Shown here: piece by piece, positions 42,301 through 42,508 of the stretch
How positions within the stretch are numbered: the stretch's first letter is position 1
How the letters are laid out: each line of letters starts with the position of its first letter
From: Candidatus Gastranaerophilales bacterium
GTDB taxonomy: Bacteria; Cyanobacteriota; Vampirovibrionia; Gastranaerophilales; Gastranaerophilaceae
Direction of reading: 5' to 3'
NCBI GenBank assembly: GCA_024695865.1
Contig: JAILHI010000049.1
Coordinates: 1 to 42,508, forward strand
Length of the DNA stretch: 42,508 bases
The notes under the pieces: generated by a model
What the model was told of the DNA's origin: nothing
The model's input: only the letters and a program-made list of their open reading frames with translations
The model's database searches: none
Translations under genes and position numbers: made by a program

Positions 42301-42508
42301 AAGTCATAAAACCGAAAAACACGGGAATTTACACAACGGCAAAAGGCAACGTGGAAATTTCGGGCGAAAACGCATATTTAAAACCCGTAACCGTCGAAGG
42401 CCCTAATATGAGTCTTTATATAACAGGAAAATTAAATGCTTTAAACGATTTGGCAGACATTAAAATCTACGGCAGAATTTCACAGGAAATCGAAAAGTCC
42501 TTAGGCGA
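39333..42508 (+). CDS. AsmA-like envelope protein (partial, runs off the window)
   Basis: Open from ATG 39333 to the window end, over 1,058 codons without a stop. It has one N-terminal membrane helix (~8-31, IKIIIFVLAFLFVLYLAVLA), then long repetitive beta-rich stretches with recurring N-G-x-I and K-G-x-L patterns. A late AsmA_2-like segment reads KGYAEFNATKGVLGPLCQFE, followed by ILKTTVLNVSK. AsmA/YhdP-type proteins bridge the inner and outer membranes and are linked to lipid transport. The start has no clear ribosome site, 15 bp after atpG. Its 3' end is missing. Confidence 0.8.
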   Translation, partial: MHKSFPKIFIKIIIFVLAFLFVLYLAVLALFPKNFNLSALKTQIEAEIHRQTGLTAGIENIAVKTSLTPYINIQANHVILLYPDKKEMLKIKDVNLKVEVLPIVFKKIKIDKISINRPILSFTIDKNGKCTLDEYLNKKYKQQNGFSGFTVDEKIPDIVLNRYKIKIYDSKYKNPFIAEGEKLKIEQAKTSSKGIKTVLKGVLKYNDTPYINYNTEIETNFAEVKKQIFDTNPFEYIRKFAIQGNINSKIVLNKTADGKIKTNGFADIDKLSFIINNKTLKDNFINLKFGDNKLSVDADLKTGLQDRIKVNGTTTLGQNPNVNMKCLAKDIDLQNLSETLNNIFSAFNIKNVLTPYNITGKANFDFKIKGNKKSIQSQGFAEVINASVKGKDIPYLINGINSKINLNNNTIKIEPSEMLVNGTAIKFEGTVDSKTNLAVKASGNNLSAEKLSKIFLPEDIKKDNDFRGILDFTADIKGNFKEPNPVIYAKLKNFVYKNKGLAVINSETVKINVKNSIKEPEGTIELINAYILPKDFLNNLKTENLKISFEDKSINIKDGKMLFGGSPFNLSAQITDYQTENPAFNMDFSGKFNSSAIYEVIKSRKEFENFQAAAKGNLSAKGTISGKIKNVILKTEILSDKDNYLSCLVIKEILNQPSKTILEATIKENGIELKDFSISPKNQNGAKILAINGKINNPNNPQLQGLKISIPKSMTFAVSELKNSEITIKSDLTLNGNINEPEMQGSLEIKDIKIPEYKIRSSKNNITFEKNNIKVSVPNLEIGSSKFDVTAILPSKFTKNMQLSELILKADVIDLDELNETFANLANDPVYPGVNVPLNTKSGKAVIKTFRTGGLQAENVKCDISIENNVMKMTNISGTAYKGTITGKSEYNFLQTSTKSEINGQNADMRSLLKALTGKDDETTGLVDYKVKINAIGTKQIQQLRTAKGYAEFNATKGVLGPLCQFEHFLYAQNLISQSILKTTVLNVSKVIKPKNTGIYTTAKGNVEISGENAYLKPVTVEGPNMSLYITGKLNALNDLADIKIYGRISQEIEKSLG

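Noticed and set aside
1-42508. tRNA, rRNA and CRISPR arrays
   Set aside because: No cloverleaf-like segment ending in CCA, no rRNA core motif and no regularly spaced 25-40 bp repeats were seen; the repeats present are dispersed and hairpin-forming.

Overview
This window looks like a piece of a low-GC, Gram-negative-type chromosome from a non-photosynthetic relative of cyanobacteria (Melainabacteria/Vampirovibrionia, most likely a gut Gastranaerophilales). Four things in the sequence support this. The ATP synthase operon has paired b' and b subunit genes in the order a-c-b'-b-delta-alpha-gamma, and its beta and epsilon genes do not follow gamma. A Ycf23/DUF561 gene, a family known mainly from cyanobacteria and plastids, is present. 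There are outer-envelope genes (heptosyltransferase-like GT9, AsmA-like). No photosynthesis genes are seen. The taxonomic placement is an inference; the gene calls do not depend on it.

Layout. 1-645 has no gene and is packed with repeats. 646-9158 carries an M16 peptidase, adenine deaminase, citramalate synthase, a DUF1284 protein and a large coiled-coil protein ending in a glucosaminidase-like domain. 9285-11166 is a HAD phosphatase plus PLP aminotransferase operon. 11167-13063 is a decayed prophage scrap between two nearly identical 76-bp repeats: a headless portal gene, a small unknown gene, a SieB-like membrane protein and a tailless head-morphogenesis gene. A second 3' end of an aminotransferase gene follows the right-hand repeat. 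13055-18897 holds a YuiF-type transporter, an XRE regulator, a calpain-like cysteine protease, two DUF805 membrane proteins and a membrane-anchored methyltransferase-like protein. 19021-21786 has infC (non-ATG start), the Ycf23 homologue, a second repeat cluster and a stand-alone TOPRIM protein.

21783-26888 is an envelope-glycan cluster: a UbiA-type prenyltransferase, a GT2 glycosyltransferase and two large GT-C-like membrane proteins. 26980-27839 is rpsL-rpsG. 27976-34378 is a tightly overlapped minus-strand operon: comEC, a GT9 glycosyltransferase, a PQ-loop-like protein, a secreted NTF2-like protein, lspA, rluD and a LapA-like protein. 34456-39317 is the divergent ATP synthase operon, followed by an AsmA-like gene that runs off the window.

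Points most worth following up: (i) at least four genes have a good -10 hexamer 6-7 nt before the ATG and no Shine-Dalgarno, implying leaderless mRNAs; (ii) a bacterial calpain-like protease with Gln/Cys/His/Asn all in place; (iii) a 12-nt leader motif shared by that protease and the coiled-coil glucosaminidase-like protein, suggesting co-regulation; (iv) the prophage scrap bracketed by direct repeats and by duplicated aminotransferase 3' ends; (v) several small, hairpin-rich repeat families. No tRNA, rRNA or CRISPR array was seen.
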